A DNA stretch of 64,000 nucleotides from Streptomyces mangrovisoli (lineage in GTDB: Bacteria; Actinomycetota; Actinomycetes; Streptomycetales; Streptomycetaceae), in the NCBI RefSeq assembly GCF_000974985.2, contig NZ_LAVA02000020.1, positions 59,368-123,367 of the forward strand, written 5' to 3'. Within the stretch, counting starts at the first letter, position 1, and each line of letters begins with the position of its first letter. Positions 1 to 10,672 of this stretch are shown in pieces. Both the position numbers and the translations under genes were made by a program. The notes below the pieces were generated by a model. The model was not told the DNA's origin and did not search any database. It saw only the letters and a program-made list of their open reading frames with translations.

Positions 1-993
1 TCCCCGCTCGACCTGGACGGGCTCACGCTCGTCCTGGAGGCCAGCGCGGGCGTCGCGGTCTTCCCCGACCACGCCCTCGACGCCGAGGGCCTGCTGCGGC
101 GGGCCGACGTGGCGATGTACCAGGCCAAGCGGGACCGCACGGGCGTGGAGGTGTACGAGTCCAAGCGCGACTCCAACACCCCCGACCGGCTCGGCCTGCT
201 GGGCGATCTGCGCCGGGCGCTCGACGCGCACGAGGTGCAGCTGCACTACCAGCCGAAGGTCCGCTTCGACGGGCAGGTGGCCGGCCTGGAGGCGCTGGTG
301 CGCTGGGTGCACCCGGAGCGCGGGAAGGTTCCGCCGGACGAGTTCATAGCGATAGCGGAGTCCTCGGGGCTGATGCCCCATCTGACGGAGTACGTGCTGG
401 AGACCGCGCTCGGCCAGGTCGCCGCGTGGCGGGCGCAGGGGCTCTACGTCCCGGTCGCCGTCAACGTCTCCCCGCGGGACGTGCACACGCCCGGGTTCGC
501 GGGCTCGGTGGCCGCGCGGCTGGCCCGGCACGGGGTCCCGGCGGGCGCGCTGCAACTGGAGATCACCGAGCACGTGCTCCTGGAGGACCCGCAGCGGGCC
601 GCCGACACCCTCGCCGCGCTCACCGGGCACGGCGTGAAGATGTCCCTGGACGACTTCGGCACCGGGTACTCCTCGCTGGTCCACCTGCGGCGGCTGCCGG
701 TCAGCGAGCTGAAGATCGACCGGTCGTTCGTGGCACGGCTCGCGGTGGACAACGAGGACGCCGAGATCGTGCGGTGCACCGTCGACCTCGCGCACTCGCT
801 CGGGCTGCTCGTCGTCGCCGAGGGCGTCGAGGACGACGAGACGTGGGAGCGGCTGCGCGACCTGCGCTGCGACGCCGTACAGGGCTGGCTGGTCGCCGCG
901 GCGATGCCGCCGGAGGAGACGACCGCGTGGCTCAGGGCCCGCGGCCCGCGCGGCTGGCAGCGCCCCCGGGCCGCCCTGCCCGCCGCGGACTGA
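1..993 (+). CDS. rmdB: GGDEF-EAL c-di-GMP protein, 3' part (probable RmdB)
   Basis: The reading frame is open from the window edge, so the 5' part is missing; 330 residues are visible. Residues 1-55 are the end of a GGDEF domain (VAMYQAK close to its C-terminus). Residues 72-320 form an EAL phosphodiesterase domain, which hydrolyses cyclic di-GMP. Its catalytic set looks intact: EALVRW with the metal-binding Glu at about residue 97, NVSP, ITEH, the [10 protein letters not shown] loop, LKIDRSF and VVAEGVED. The encoded activity is therefore likely c-di-GMP breakdown, which controls development in Streptomyces. The symbol rests on synteny with S. coelicolor SCO5495 (RmdB), recalled and not searched; the N-terminal sensor part cannot be judged. 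The gene converges on a TetR gene 67 bp away. Confidence 0.87.
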   Translation, partial: SPLDLDGLTLVLEASAGVAVFPDHALDAEGLLRRADVAMYQAKRDRTGVEVYESKRDSNTPDRLGLLGDLRRALDAHEVQLHYQPKVRFDGQVAGLEALVRWVHPERGKVPPDEFIAIAESSGLMPHLTEYVLETALGQVAAWRAQGLYVPVAVNVSPRDVHTPGFAGSVAARLARHGVPAGALQLEITEHVLLEDPQRAADTLAALTGHGVKMSLDDFGTGYSSLVHLRRLPVSELKIDRSFVARLAVDNEDAEIVRCTVDLAHSLGLLVVAEGVEDDETWERLRDLRCDAVQGWLVAAAMPPEETTAWLRARGPRGWQRPRAALPAAD

Positions 994-1060
994 CCCTCTC
1001 GGGCGGGCGCGCCGTGCCGGGCGGGCCCGGTCCCGCGCCGGGGCGAGCCGGGCGGGCGGG

Positions 1061-1645
1061 TCAGCCGTGTCCCGCCGTGAAGTGGGCGATCAGCAGGGAC
1101 AGCCGCCGCTCGTGCTCCCGCGCCGGGAGGCGGCCGCTGCGCATCAGGGTGATCAGCCCGTGCAGGCCCGCCCAGTAGGTCTCCGTCAGCAGGCCCGGTT
1201 CGTCGCCCGGTTCGGCGATCGGCGTCACGGCCCGGAGCAGTTCCCCGAACGCCGCCTGCAGCGGCTCCGGCGCCTCCGGCGTGGCGAACGGCAGGTCCAC
1301 GGGGAGGGTGAAGATCGCGTCGTACACCGCGGGCCTGCGCAGCGCGAAGGCCGTGTACGCCCGGCCCACCGCCGCCAGGTGCGCGCGCGGCCCCGAGGCG
1401 CCCTCGCGCGCCGTCCGCAGCTCCACCGCCAGGTCCGCGCAGCCCTGCACGGCGACGGCCGCCATGATCGCGTCCTTGCCCTTGAAGTGGCTGTAGAGGA
1501 CCGGCTGGCTGTACTCGATCTCCGCGGCCAGCCGGCGCGTGGTGACCGCGTCCCAGCCCTCGGACTCCGCCAGTTCCCGCGCGGCGGTGACGATCAGCCG
1601 CTCGCGGTCCGCTCGTTCGCGCTCCCGGCGCGTCTGGATCGACAT
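1061..1645 (-). CDS. TetR/AcrR family regulator (WHG-type C-terminus)
   Basis: A 194-residue repressor-type protein. Residues 8-60 fit the TetR helix-turn-helix ([20 protein letters not shown]), and the C-terminal ligand domain carries a YWAGLHGL motif typical of the WHG class. I chose the ATG at 1645 instead of a TTG 27 bp upstream, because the upstream codon lies in a palindromic AT-rich element that is more likely an operator. The gene converges with the GGDEF-EAL gene and is divergent from gatC. No effector gene adjoins it, so its target is unknown; the palindrome beside its start suggests that it represses itself. Confidence 0.85.
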   Translation of the reverse strand: MSIQTRRERERADRERLIVTAARELAESEGWDAVTTRRLAAEIEYSQPVLYSHFKGKDAIMAAVAVQGCADLAVELRTAREGASGPRAHLAAVGRAYTAFALRRPAVYDAIFTLPVDLPFATPEAPEPLQAAFGELLRAVTPIAEPGDEPGLLTETYWAGLHGLITLMRSGRLPAREHERRLSLLIAHFTAGHG

Positions 1646-1655
1646 GACCTCGATT

Positions 1656-1668
1656 CTAGCATCGCTAG
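1656..1668. promoter_or_regulatory. Palindromic operator candidate before TetR gene
   Basis: CTAGC-ATC-GCTAG is a perfect 5-bp inverted repeat with a 3-bp spacer, 11 bp upstream of the TetR ATG. It is AT-richer than its surroundings. Placement next to a TetR start fits autoregulation; binding is inferred. Confidence 0.55.
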
Positions 1669-1838
1669 CCAATCTGTCGACGCTCTTTCAGCGACGTCGC
1701 CGGAGCCGGCGCGGACACCCTTCGCCCCGGACGCGTCCCTCGACTCGGCCCCCGCACCGGCAAACCGTTTAACGGACGAGGGGCCCCGCCCCCTAGGATT
1801 GGGCCAAAGCACTCACACTCACCCCAGAGGAACGCTGC

Positions 1839-2135
1839 ATGCCTGGCATCACGCGCGAGGAGGTCGCCCACCTCGCCCGGCTGGCGCGTCTGGAGCTGAA
1901 GCCCGAAGAGCTCGACCACTTCGCGGGACAGCTGGACGACATCATCGGCGCGGTCGCCCGCGTCAGCGAGGTCGCCGACCAAGACGTACCGCCGACCTCG
2001 CACCCGCTCCCGCTGACGAACGTCATGCGGGCGGACGAGGTCCGTCCGTCGCTCACCCCCGAGCAGGCGCTGTCCGGCGCCCCGGCCCAGGAGCAGCAGC
2101 GTTTCAAGGTGCCGCAGATCCTGGGGGAGGAGTAA
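1839..2135 (+). CDS. gatC: Asp-tRNA(Asn)/Glu-tRNA(Gln) amidotransferase subunit C
   Basis: This 98-residue protein has the usual GatC length and motifs: [17 protein letters not shown] at residues 4-20, then a helix ending in [14 protein letters not shown], and a C-terminal FKVPQIL. GatC wraps around GatA and stabilises the GatCAB complex, which amidates misacylated Glu-tRNA(Gln) and Asp-tRNA(Asn); actinobacteria need it because they lack a glutaminyl-tRNA synthetase. It is the first gene of the gatC-gatA-small gene-gatB operon, with only 5 bp to gatA. The upstream region holds a weak promoter-like TAGGAT about 45 bp before the start. Confidence 0.97.
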   Translation: MPGITREEVAHLARLARLELKPEELDHFAGQLDDIIGAVARVSEVADQDVPPTSHPLPLTNVMRADEVRPSLTPEQALSGAPAQEQQRFKVPQILGEE

Positions 2136-2140
2136 ACGCC

Positions 2141-3630
<1,490 letters not shown>

Positions 3631-3634
<4 letters not shown>

Positions 3635-3873
3635 GCAACGCACTGTCCAAGGCCAAGGGCTTCAAGAAGTCCAAGTCCGGAACGTACGTGTCCATCGCCA
3701 CCACCGCGTTCGGCGCGGTCGGTGTCGCCAAGCGCATCAAGAAGGCCCGCGCCGAGCACGACACGCTGCGGCTCATCGACGCCACCGTCTCCGCGGTCGC
3801 GATCGTCACCGGCCTCGCCATCCTGTACCGCGAGCTGAAGCGGCTGGGCGACGACGACGTCCTGCTGGGCTGA
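3631..3873 (+). CDS. Small basic membrane protein between gatA and gatB
   Basis: An 80-residue protein that starts at a GTG overlapping the gatA stop (GTGA). A Lys-rich N-terminus (about residues 6-17) precedes two weakly hydrophobic stretches, residues 19-33 and 48-66; the second ([16 protein letters not shown]) could span the membrane. The end is acidic (LGDDDVLLG). I do not recognise a domain. Its position inside the gatCAB operon and 15-bp gap to gatB mean it is co-expressed with tRNA amidation, but that gives no function. Confidence 0.8.
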
Positions 3874-3888
3874 GAGGGAAGTTTCACC

Positions 3889-5403
3889 GTGACCACCACG
3901 ACCGACCTGGTGTCGTACGAGGACGCCCTGGCCTCGTACGACCCCGTCATGGGCCTCGAGGTCCATGTCGAACTCGGCACCAAGACCAAGATGTTCTGCG
4001 GCTGCTCGACCGAGCTCGGACAGGACGCGAACACGCAGACCTGCCCGACCTGCCTCGGTCTGCCCGGCGCGCTCCCGGTCGTCAACGCGACCGGCGTCGA
4101 GTCCGCGATCAAGATCGGCCTCGCGCTGAACTGCGAGATCGCCGAATGGTGCCGCTTCGCCCGGAAGAACTACTTCTATCCGGACATGCCGAAGAACTTC
4201 CAGACCTCCCAGTACGACGAGCCGATCGCCTTCGACGGCTACCTCGACGTGCAGCTGGAGGACGGGGAGACCTTCCGGGTGCAGATCGAGCGCGCCCACA
4301 TGGAGGAGGACACCGGCAAGTCGACGCACGTCGGCGGCGCCACCGGCCGTATCCACGGCGCGTCCCACTCCCTGCTGGACTACAACCGCGCCGGCATCCC
4401 GCTCATCGAGATCGTCACCAAGCCGATCGAGGGCGCGGGCGAGCGGGCCCCCGAGGTCGCGCGGGCCTACGTCCGCGAGCTGCGCGAGCTGATCCGTGCC
4501 CTCGGTGTCTCCGAGGCCCGCATGGAGATGGGCCAGATGCGCTGCGACGTGAACCTCTCGCTGCGCCCGAACGGCACCGAGAAGTTCGGCACCCGCTCCG
4601 AGACGAAGAACGTCAACTCGCTGCGGTCCGTCGAGCGCGCCGCCCGGTTCGAGGTCATGCGCCACGCGGCCGTGCTCTCCTCCGGCGGCACGATCATCCA
4701 GGAGACCCGCCACTTCCACGAGGACACCGGGTCCACGACCTCGGGCCGCGTGAAGGAGGAGGCCGAGGACTACCGGTACTTCCCGGAGCCCGACCTGGTG
4801 CCGGTCGCGCCGTCCCGCGAATGGGTCGAGGAGATCCGCGCGGCGCTGCCCGAGCTGCCGCTGGCCCGCCGCACCCGGCTGCTCGCCGAGTGGGGCATCT
4901 CCGCCACCGACATGCAGTCCATCACCAACGCCGGCGCGCTCGACCTGATCGTCGCGACGATCGACGCCGGCGCGGACGCGGCCTCCAGCCGCAAGTGGTG
5001 GATGGGCGAGCTGGCCCGCAGCGCCAACGAGTCGGGCACCTCGCTCGACGAGCTGGCCATCACCCCGCAGCAGGTCGCCCGGGTCACCGAGCTGGTGAAC
5101 TCCGGCGACCTGAACGACAAGCTGGCGCGCCAGGTCATCGAGGGTGTCCTCGCGGGCGAGGGCACGCCGGACGAGGTCGTCGACAAGCGCGGTCTGAAGG
5201 TCGTCTCCGACGAGGGCGCGCTCACCGCGGCCGTCGAGGAGGCCATCGCCGGCAACCCGGGCGTCGCGGACAAGATCCGCGGCGGCAAGGTGGCCGCGGC
5301 CGGCGCCCTGGTCGGCGCGGTCATGAAGGCGACGCGCGGCCAGGCGGACGCGGCCCGCGTCAAGGAGCTGATCCTGGAGAAGCTCGGCGTCACCGAGGGC
5401 TGA
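3889..5403 (+). CDS. gatB: Asp/Glu-tRNA amidotransferase subunit B
   Basis: The 504-residue subunit phosphorylates the misacylated tRNA and accepts ammonia from GatA. Typical motifs are present: [19 protein letters not shown] (residues 20-38) and [13 protein letters not shown] with zinc-type cysteines, [16 protein letters not shown], and [14 protein letters not shown]. The C-terminal YqeY-like helical tail (residues 355-504), which recognises tRNA, is complete and ends [10 protein letters not shown] strong hairpin follows, so gatB closes the operon. Confidence 0.97.
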   Translation: MTTTTDLVSYEDALASYDPVMGLEVHVELGTKTKMFCGCSTELGQDANTQTCPTCLGLPGALPVVNATGVESAIKIGLALNCEIAEWCRFARKNYFYPDMPKNFQTSQYDEPIAFDGYLDVQLEDGETFRVQIERAHMEEDTGKSTHVGGATGRIHGASHSLLDYNRAGIPLIEIVTKPIEGAGERAPEVARAYVRELRELIRALGVSEARMEMGQMRCDVNLSLRPNGTEKFGTRSETKNVNSLRSVERAARFEVMRHAAVLSSGGTIIQETRHFHEDTGSTTSGRVKEEAEDYRYFPEPDLVPVAPSREWVEEIRAALPELPLARRTRLLAEWGISATDMQSITNAGALDLIVATIDAGADAASSRKWWMGELARSANESGTSLDELAITPQQVARVTELVNSGDLNDKLARQVIEGVLAGEGTPDEVVDKRGLKVVSDEGALTAAVEEAIAGNPGVADKIRGGKVAAAGALVGAVMKATRGQADAARVKELILEKLGVTEG

Positions 5404-5423
5404 TCCCAGGCGACCCCCGGCGA

Positions 5424-5456
5424 GGGGGGACACACCGGCTGCCGGTGTGTCCCCCC
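5424..5456. terminator. Bidirectional hairpin terminator after gatB
   Basis: GGGGGGACACACCGGC and its exact complement form a 16-bp stem around one base (an effective loop of about 4-5 nt). It lies between the convergent gatB and methyltransferase stops, with a short TT on the plus side, so it may serve both strands. Confidence 0.8.
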
Positions 5457-5493
5457 TTCGCCATGTCCGGGGTGCTCCGCGAGGCGCCGGGCC

Positions 5494-6276
5494 TCAGGCG
5501 CGCCGCCCCACCACCCGTACGAAGCCCAGCGTGCGCCCCTGGTCGGCGCGGACCAGTGCGGCGTTGCGGGCCGCCATGCCGACGTGGAAGTCGTCCGTGC
5601 TCGCCTCGGCGACCACCTCCGACCAGAGCAGCCAGTCCCGCCAGCCGTCCGGCTGCCAGTCGGCCGCCTCGACCTCGACGGCGCCGCTGCGGCTCCAGTG
5701 CCGGCGCCACCAGCCCGCCGTGTGGAAGCACGCGAAGTCCGGCTCCCACCACTGCCGCAGATGTTCCGGCACCTCGCCGTCCGCCAGTTCCTCGCGCAGG
5801 GCCGGCATCACCACCCCGATCCGCCCGCCCGGCTTCAGCAGCCGGGCCAGGGTCGGCAGATACAGGTCGGCGGTGCCGAAGTACTGGTACGCGTCGACGG
5901 AGACGATCGCGTCGAAGGTGCCCGCCGCGAACGGCAGGGCGTGCGCCTCGACCCGCATCGGGAGCACGAGGTCCCCGACGCCCGCCTCGGCGATCCGTAC
6001 GGCGTTGTCGTCGGCGTCGATCCACAGATCGGCGGCGACCACCTGGACGCCGTACTCCCGGGCGAGGAAGACGGAGGTCATGGCGCGGCCGCAGCCGAGG
6101 TCGAGCACGCGCGCGCCGGGCGGCAGGTCCGCGAGGCCCAGCGCGGGCGCGAGCCACTCCAGCAGCCACAGCGCGTGCGGGCCCATCTCGTTGTCGACGG
6201 TCCAGCGGGCGTCGTAGCGGCCGCTGCGCGGGTAGTGGGGGAGACACACACGGTCGGCGAGGCGGTCGTCGTTCAC
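5494..6276 (-). CDS. SAM-dependent class I methyltransferase
   Basis: A 260-residue protein with the Rossmann SAM site VLDLGCGRAMTSVFLA (about residues 52-67), an acidic second-strand residue in VVAADLWID, and FDAIVSVDAYQYFG as motif III. The fold and the SVDAYQYFGTADLYLPTL stretch resemble Streptomyces small-molecule methyltransferases annotated as cyclopropane-synthase-like; the substrate is not evident. I chose the GTG at 6276 (MNDDRLADRV) over a start 63 bp further out, because the extra residues look non-coding and a purine run precedes the GTG. It stands alone, divergent from the next small gene. Confidence 0.8.
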   Translation of the reverse strand: MNDDRLADRVCLPHYPRSGRYDARWTVDNEMGPHALWLLEWLAPALGLADLPPGARVLDLGCGRAMTSVFLAREYGVQVVAADLWIDADDNAVRIAEAGVGDLVLPMRVEAHALPFAAGTFDAIVSVDAYQYFGTADLYLPTLARLLKPGGRIGVVMPALREELADGEVPEHLRQWWEPDFACFHTAGWWRRHWSRSGAVEVEAADWQPDGWRDWLLWSEVVAEASTDDFHVGMAARNAALVRADQGRTLGFVRVVGRRA

Positions 6277-6396
6277 TCTGCGCACCTGCCCGGGACATCG
6301 GCGCTCGGCCGGGGACGGCTGACCCGCGGACCGTAGCAACGCGGGGAGCGGGCCCGCAGCCGGATTTCCCGGCGGGAGGCACTAGGCTCCCGCGCC

Positions 6397-6813
6397 ATGA
6401 GTGGACGTGCCGATTCCGATACGCAGATCCCGATAGCCGAGGCGGCGGAGGGCCGGCCCGACGACCGGGACGAGGAGACAACCGGTGCGCAGGCACCGGG
6501 CGAGGACGCCCACGACCACAGCCCCGGGACCGCCGCCCCCGCCGACGACCCCGGCCACGACCCCCTGGAGGACGCCCGGCGGGCCCGCTGGACCGCTGTC
6601 GCCGCCGGATCGCTGCTGACCCTGGCCGGGGTCGCCGCGGCGCTCATGCGGCTCGGTGGCGGGGTCCCCGCGCGCGTCCCGGTGGCCTACGCCGTGGGGG
6701 CGGTCGTCTGCGCCCCCGCCGTGTTCCTCGGCGCCCGCGGGCACACCCGAAGGGCCCTGTGGCTGCTCGTCCTGGGGGCGATGGTGATGGCGCTCGGAGA
6801 CCAGTTCGACTGA
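6397..6813 (+). CDS. Small two-helix membrane protein
   Basis: This 138-residue protein has an acidic, Pro-rich and probably disordered N-terminus (residues 1-62), then hydrophobic segments at about 67-84, 92-113 and 120-133. A short basic loop (ARGHTRRA) separates the last two. I recognise no family. It may be a conserved actinobacterial membrane protein with an extended cytoplasmic tail. The 120-bp gap behind the divergent methyltransferase gene would hold its promoter. Confidence 0.65.
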   Translation: MSGRADSDTQIPIAEAAEGRPDDRDEETTGAQAPGEDAHDHSPGTAAPADDPGHDPLEDARRARWTAVAAGSLLTLAGVAAALMRLGGGVPARVPVAYAVGAVVCAPAVFLGARGHTRRALWLLVLGAMVMALGDQFD

Positions 6814-6942
6814 GGCGCTTACGTGATCGTTATCCGCCTGTGATCTGGCTCCCACTCATGTGATTAGGCCCATGAACCGCTTAAAGGATCACTTTCGCCT
6901 GCAAGAGTGGTCTTCGCATTGCTCATGCGTTCTTTGCGGGCT

Positions 6943-6957
6943 GTTCATGCCATGAAC
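6943..6957. promoter_or_regulatory. Perfect 15-bp palindrome upstream of MMPL gene
   Basis: GTTCATG-C-CATGAAC is a perfect 7-bp inverted repeat, ending 44 bp before the transporter start. A further CATGAAC half-site lies at 6871-6877. It is a good operator candidate for a repressor of the exporter; no regulator gene is adjacent. Confidence 0.55.
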
Positions 6958-7001
6958 CACTGTTCCCGGACAAAGATGCACAAAACCCCTGGGAGCAAGT
7001 C

Positions 7002-9245
7002 GTGGCAGCCTTGGCACGCTGGTGTGTGCGGCACCGCCTGATGGCGGTCCTGCTCTGGCTTCTCGCGTTCGGCGGGGTCACGGCCGCCGCGGCCGTCACC
7101 GGCTCCGCGTACTCCAACGACTACGAGGCCCCCGGCACCGAGTCGGGCCGCGCGACCCAACTGCTCCAGGAGGGCTTCCCCGGCCTCGGCGGCGACAGCG
7201 ACACCGTCGTATGGCACACCGCCTCGGGTACCGTCCGCGCCTCGGACGTCGAACAGACCATGACCGCCACCCTGGACAAGATCGCCGATCTGCCCGGGGT
7301 GGCCACCGTGACCAGCCCCTACGAAGGGCAGGGCGCGGGCCGCATCAGCGCCGACGGCCACACCGCGTACGCCACCGTCACGTTCGACCAGCAGGCCGAG
7401 GACGTGGGCACCTCCGAGGCGCAGGCCGTGGTCGACACCGCCAAGTCGGCCGAGACCGACGGCCTGGAGGTCGAACTCGGGGGCAGCGCCATCGCGCTCA
7501 CCGAGTCCTCCGGCGGGCACACGGCCGAGATCGTCGGCGTGGCCGTCGCGGCCGTCGTGCTCTTCCTCGCCTTCGGCTCGCTCGCCGCCTCCCTGCTGCC
7601 CATCGGCACCGCCCTGATCGGCGTCGGCACCGCCTACATGGGCGTCGAGCTGCTCGGGCACGCCATGACCGTCGCCGACTTCGCCCCCATGCTCGGCATG
7701 CTGGTCGGACTCGGCGTCGGCATCGACTACGCGCTCTTCATCGTGACCCGGCACCGGAGGGGACTGAAACGCGGTCTCCCGGTCGACGAGGCCGCGGCCA
7801 ACGCCGTCGCCACCACCGGACGGGCCGTCGTGTTCGCGGGTGCCACCGTTTGCATCGCGCTGCTCGGGATGCTGATCCTGCGGCTCAACTTCCTCAACGG
7901 GGTCGCCGTCGCGGCCTCGCTCACCGTGGTGCTGACCGTCGCCGCCTCCGTCACCCTGCTGCCCGCCCTGCTCTCCTTCATCGGGATGCGCGCCCTCAGC
8001 CGCCGCGAACGCCGCCGGCTCGCCGAACGCGGCCCCGAACCCGAACTGCCCACCGGTCTCGCCGCCCGCTGGTCCGCCTTCGTCGAACGCCACCCCAAGC
8101 TGCTCGGCGGGATCGCCGTGCTCGTCATCGCGGTGCTCGCGCTGCCGACGTTCTCGCTCCGCCTCGGCACCTCCGACCAGGGCAACGACCCCCAGCACTC
8201 CACCACCCGGCAGGCGTACGACCGTCTCGCCGAAGGCTTCGGGCCCGGCGTCAACGGCCCGCTCACCCTGGTCACCAAGGTCGACCGCGCCGCCGACCGG
8301 CTCGCCCTGGACAACCTCGACGTCACGCTGCGCGGCACCGAGGGCGTCGCCTCCGTCAGCGCCGTCACCTACGACACCTCGGGCGAGACCGCGTACCTCA
8401 CCGTCGTCCCCGACTCCGCCCCGCAGTCGCAGCACACCAGCGACCTCGTCGACCGGCTGCGCACCGAGGTGCTGCCGCGCGCCGAGGCCGGCACCTCGCT
8501 GGACGTGCAGGTCGGCGGCGTCACCGCCAGCTACGACGACTTCGCCCAGGTCATCATCGGCAAGCTGCCGCTGTTCGTCGGCGCCGTCATCGCGCTCGGC
8601 TGCCTGCTGCTGCTCCTGGCCTTCCGGTCGATCGGCATCCCGGTCAAGGCCGCCCTGATGAACATCGCCGCCGTCGCCGCCGCGTTCGGCGTCGTCGTCG
8701 CCGTCTTCCAGTGGGGCTGGGGCAGCGAGCTGCTCGGCCTCGGCCGGGCCGGCCCGATCGAGCCCTTCCTGCCCGTGATCATGGTGTCGGTGCTGTTCGG
8801 CCTCTCCATGGACTACCAGGTGTTCCTCGTCAGCCGGATGTACGAGGAGTGGCTGGAGTACGGCGACAACCGGCGCGCGGTCCGCGTCGGCCTCGCCGAG
8901 ACCAGCCGGGTCATCAACTCCGCCGCCGTCATCATGATCTCGGTGTTCCTCGCCTTCGTGCTCAGCGGCGACCGGGTGATCGCGATGTTCGGCATCGCGC
9001 TCGCCGCCGCCGTCGCCATCGACGCGTTCGTCCTGCGCACCCTGCTGGTGCCCGCCCTGATGCACATGCTCGGCGGCGCCAACTGGTGGCTGCCGCGCTG
9101 GCTGGACCGCCGCCTGCCACGCATCAGCATCGAGCCCCCCGAGTGCCGTGCCGCCCATGAGAGGCCGGCCGCGGTCACCGACGCGGAGGTGGCCGACGTC
9201 CTCGCCGAGGAGCAGCAGGAAGACGTACGCGATGTCGCCGGGTGA
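7002..9245 (+). CDS. MMPL (RND superfamily) transporter
   Basis: A 747-residue inner-membrane exporter with the MMPL layout: TM1 at residues 12-34, a first outer domain (35-175), TM2-6 (about 178-345), TM7 near 366, a second outer domain (390-515) and TM8-12 to about 700. The proton-relay motifs in TM4 and TM10 are clear: GVGIDYALFIVTRHR and GLSMDYQVFLVSRMYEEW, each with the conserved Asp-Tyr. Members export lipids, antibiotics or siderophores; the substrate is unknown. The GTG start has a GGGAGC Shine-Dalgarno. The stop overlaps the remains of an acetyltransferase gene. Confidence 0.93.
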   Translation: MAALARWCVRHRLMAVLLWLLAFGGVTAAAAVTGSAYSNDYEAPGTESGRATQLLQEGFPGLGGDSDTVVWHTASGTVRASDVEQTMTATLDKIADLPGVATVTSPYEGQGAGRISADGHTAYATVTFDQQAEDVGTSEAQAVVDTAKSAETDGLEVELGGSAIALTESSGGHTAEIVGVAVAAVVLFLAFGSLAASLLPIGTALIGVGTAYMGVELLGHAMTVADFAPMLGMLVGLGVGIDYALFIVTRHRRGLKRGLPVDEAAANAVATTGRAVVFAGATVCIALLGMLILRLNFLNGVAVAASLTVVLTVAASVTLLPALLSFIGMRALSRRERRRLAERGPEPELPTGLAARWSAFVERHPKLLGGIAVLVIAVLALPTFSLRLGTSDQGNDPQHSTTRQAYDRLAEGFGPGVNGPLTLVTKVDRAADRLALDNLDVTLRGTEGVASVSAVTYDTSGETAYLTVVPDSAPQSQHTSDLVDRLRTEVLPRAEAGTSLDVQVGGVTASYDDFAQVIIGKLPLFVGAVIALGCLLLLLAFRSIGIPVKAALMNIAAVAAAFGVVVAVFQWGWGSELLGLGRAGPIEPFLPVIMVSVLFGLSMDYQVFLVSRMYEEWLEYGDNRRAVRVGLAETSRVINSAAVIMISVFLAFVLSGDRVIAMFGIALAAAVAIDAFVLRTLLVPALMHMLGGANWWLPRWLDRRLPRISIEPPECRAAHERPAAVTDAEVADVLAEEQQEDVRDVAG

Positions 9246-9583
9246 CGACGGCGCCGAGCCGCGGCCCCTTCGACGCCGCCCAGGGCGTCCGCGAGGTCGG
9301 CTGCCGGCTGGAGCCCGCCGCGGCCGGACGGGGCCCGGCCACCCGGGCCGTGCGGGTGCTGCTCGAATGGGCGTTTGACGAGCGGGGCCTGCACCGTGTG
9401 GAGTGGGGCGCGGCATCCGCCGACCAGCCGAGCGTCAACGTGGCCCGGCGGCCGGGGATGACCCGTGAGAGGGTGCTCCGCGAGCGCCGTCTTCACAAGG
9501 GTGTACGGCAGGACACCGAGGTCCGGTCCCTGCTCGTGCCCGAGTGGCGGGCGGTCCGCGAGGAAGTGGCCCGCGAAAAGTAA
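9232..9583 (+). pseudogene. GNAT acetyltransferase remnant
   Basis: The frame from GTG 9242 encodes 113 residues that match only the C-terminal half of RimJ/RimL-type acetyltransferases: GRGPATRAVRVLLEWAF (acetyl-CoA loop), RGLHRVEWG, and the VLRERRLHKGVRQDTEV end. The N-terminal half of about 90 residues is absent. Eleven bases earlier, another frame begins ATG with MSPGDDGAEPRPL, which resembles the first residues of such enzymes. The simplest reading is a gene that overlapped the MMPL gene and lost about 250 bp, with a frame change. A short functional protein from 9242 cannot be excluded. Confidence 0.6.
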
Positions 9584-9630
9584 GACGATCATTAAGACAC
9601 CTCTCAGAGAGCGTCCGTACGGTGCGAGGC

Positions 9631-10275
9631 ATGGAAACCAAGACAGTTGACGAGGCCGGTGCCGAAGCGGGCGCCGAGGCCACCGAGGAACAGCGCGACC
9701 AGGCCGCCGAGAAGGCCGCCGAGGCGGGCGTGACCACCGAGGCGGACGCCGCCGCGACCGAGGCGGACGACGCCTCCGCGGAGACGGACGAGGACGCCCA
9801 GGGCGAGGCGGACATCGACGAGGACGACGAGGCCGTCGAGGCCGAGCTCGCCGCCCTGATCGCCGCGGACGAGGCCCAGCGCGGCTCCGGTGTCGGCCAG
9901 GGCGCCGCCGCCGTCGTCTCCACGGTGCTGGGCCTGGTGTCGCTCAACGGCGGCTGGATCGGCTCCATCGCCGCCGCCCGCCAGACCCTCGTCGGCCAGC
10001 TCCACACCTCGTCGACCGCGAGCGTCGCCACGCAGATCAAGGCCGTCTACGGCGACGCCTGGCACACCACCGCCATCTGGGCGGGCATCTTCGCCCTGCT
10101 CGGCCTGGTCACCGGTGTCGTCACCCTCGCCATCCCCGCGTTCGGCGCCCGCCGCCCGCAGGCCCCGTGGATCAAGTCGGTCGCCTGGGCGGGTGTCGCC
10201 CTCGGCGTCATCGGCCTGCTGCTGGCCGTGCTCAAGTACTCCGACGCGCTGCTCTCGCTGCCGTCGGCCAGCTGA
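9631..10275 (+). CDS. Acidic-tailed membrane protein
   Basis: A 214-residue protein. Residues 1-85 are extremely Ala/Glu/Asp-rich and almost without hydrophobic residues, so probably disordered or coiled coil. Residues 88-107 are a weak hydrophobic stretch, and clear membrane helices follow at about 149-170 and 180-203. The loop between them contains PAFGARRPQAPWIKS. I chose the ATG at 9631; the frame is open 87 bp upstream, but those residues look non-coding. No family recognised. A large hairpin follows immediately, so it is probably monocistronic. Confidence 0.7.
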   Translation: METKTVDEAGAEAGAEATEEQRDQAAEKAAEAGVTTEADAAATEADDASAETDEDAQGEADIDEDDEAVEAELAALIAADEAQRGSGVGQGAAAVVSTVLGLVSLNGGWIGSIAAARQTLVGQLHTSSTASVATQIKAVYGDAWHTTAIWAGIFALLGLVTGVVTLAIPAFGARRPQAPWIKSVAWAGVALGVIGLLLAVLKYSDALLSLPSAS

Positions 10276-10292
10276 ACCCTCCCCGCAGTTCA

Positions 10293-10346
10293 CGAGGGGT
10301 CCTAGGGACGTCCGTAAGCACCTTACGGACGCCGTAGGACCCCTCG
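10293..10346 (+). terminator. Two-tier long hairpin
   Basis: An outer 12-bp stem (10293-10304 with 10335-10346) encloses an inner 9-bp stem (GTCCGTAAG at 10310-10318 with CTTACGGAC at 10322-10330) and a 3-base loop, with a 5/4-base internal loop between them. No T-run follows. It lies 18 bp after the previous stop and probably ends that transcript. Confidence 0.7.
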
Positions 10347-10477
10347 GTCGTGTCTAAGGCCCCCGCGGCGGCCGAAGATGCGGAACTCTCCCGATGTGGC
10401 GCACCCCCCTGGCGGACGACAGTGGAACACGCACCGGCCGACCGGCCCGGGGCACCGCAGCCACCAGGGAGACACAG

Positions 10478-10672
10478 ATGTCCGGCTACGAGTACGAACT
10501 GCACCACCTGCGCTCCGCCGAACTGCGCCGCGAGGCCGACCGGCAGCGCCTGGTCCGCGCGGCCGTCCAGAGCCGCCGCGCCGCCCGCCGCGAGGAAGCG
10601 GCCCGGCGCGCCGCCGACGACGAGGCACATAGCCGCCGCCCCCGCTGGTTCCGCGCCCCCCGGGCCGCGTGA
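10478..10672 (+). CDS. Small Arg/Ala-rich helical protein
   Basis: A 64-residue protein with a strong Shine-Dalgarno (AGGGAGA) before the ATG at 10478. Apart from MSGYEYELHHLRSAEL it is a highly charged Arg/Ala/Glu helix (RREADRQRLVRAAVQSRRAA), likely a coiled coil or nucleic-acid-binding peptide. No family recognised. Its stop overlaps the GTG of the following LuxR-type gene (GTGA), so the two may be translationally coupled and the small protein could be made stoichiometrically with the regulator. Confidence 0.65.
   Translation: MSGYEYELHHLRSAELRREADRQRLVRAAVQSRRAARREEAARRAADDEAHSRRPRWFRAPRAA

Noticed and set aside
1067..2140. Plus-strand frame joining upstream DNA to GatA
   Set aside because: The upstream part runs antisense to the TetR gene and in another frame through gatC. 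GatA's own ATG lies 5 bp after the gatC stop.
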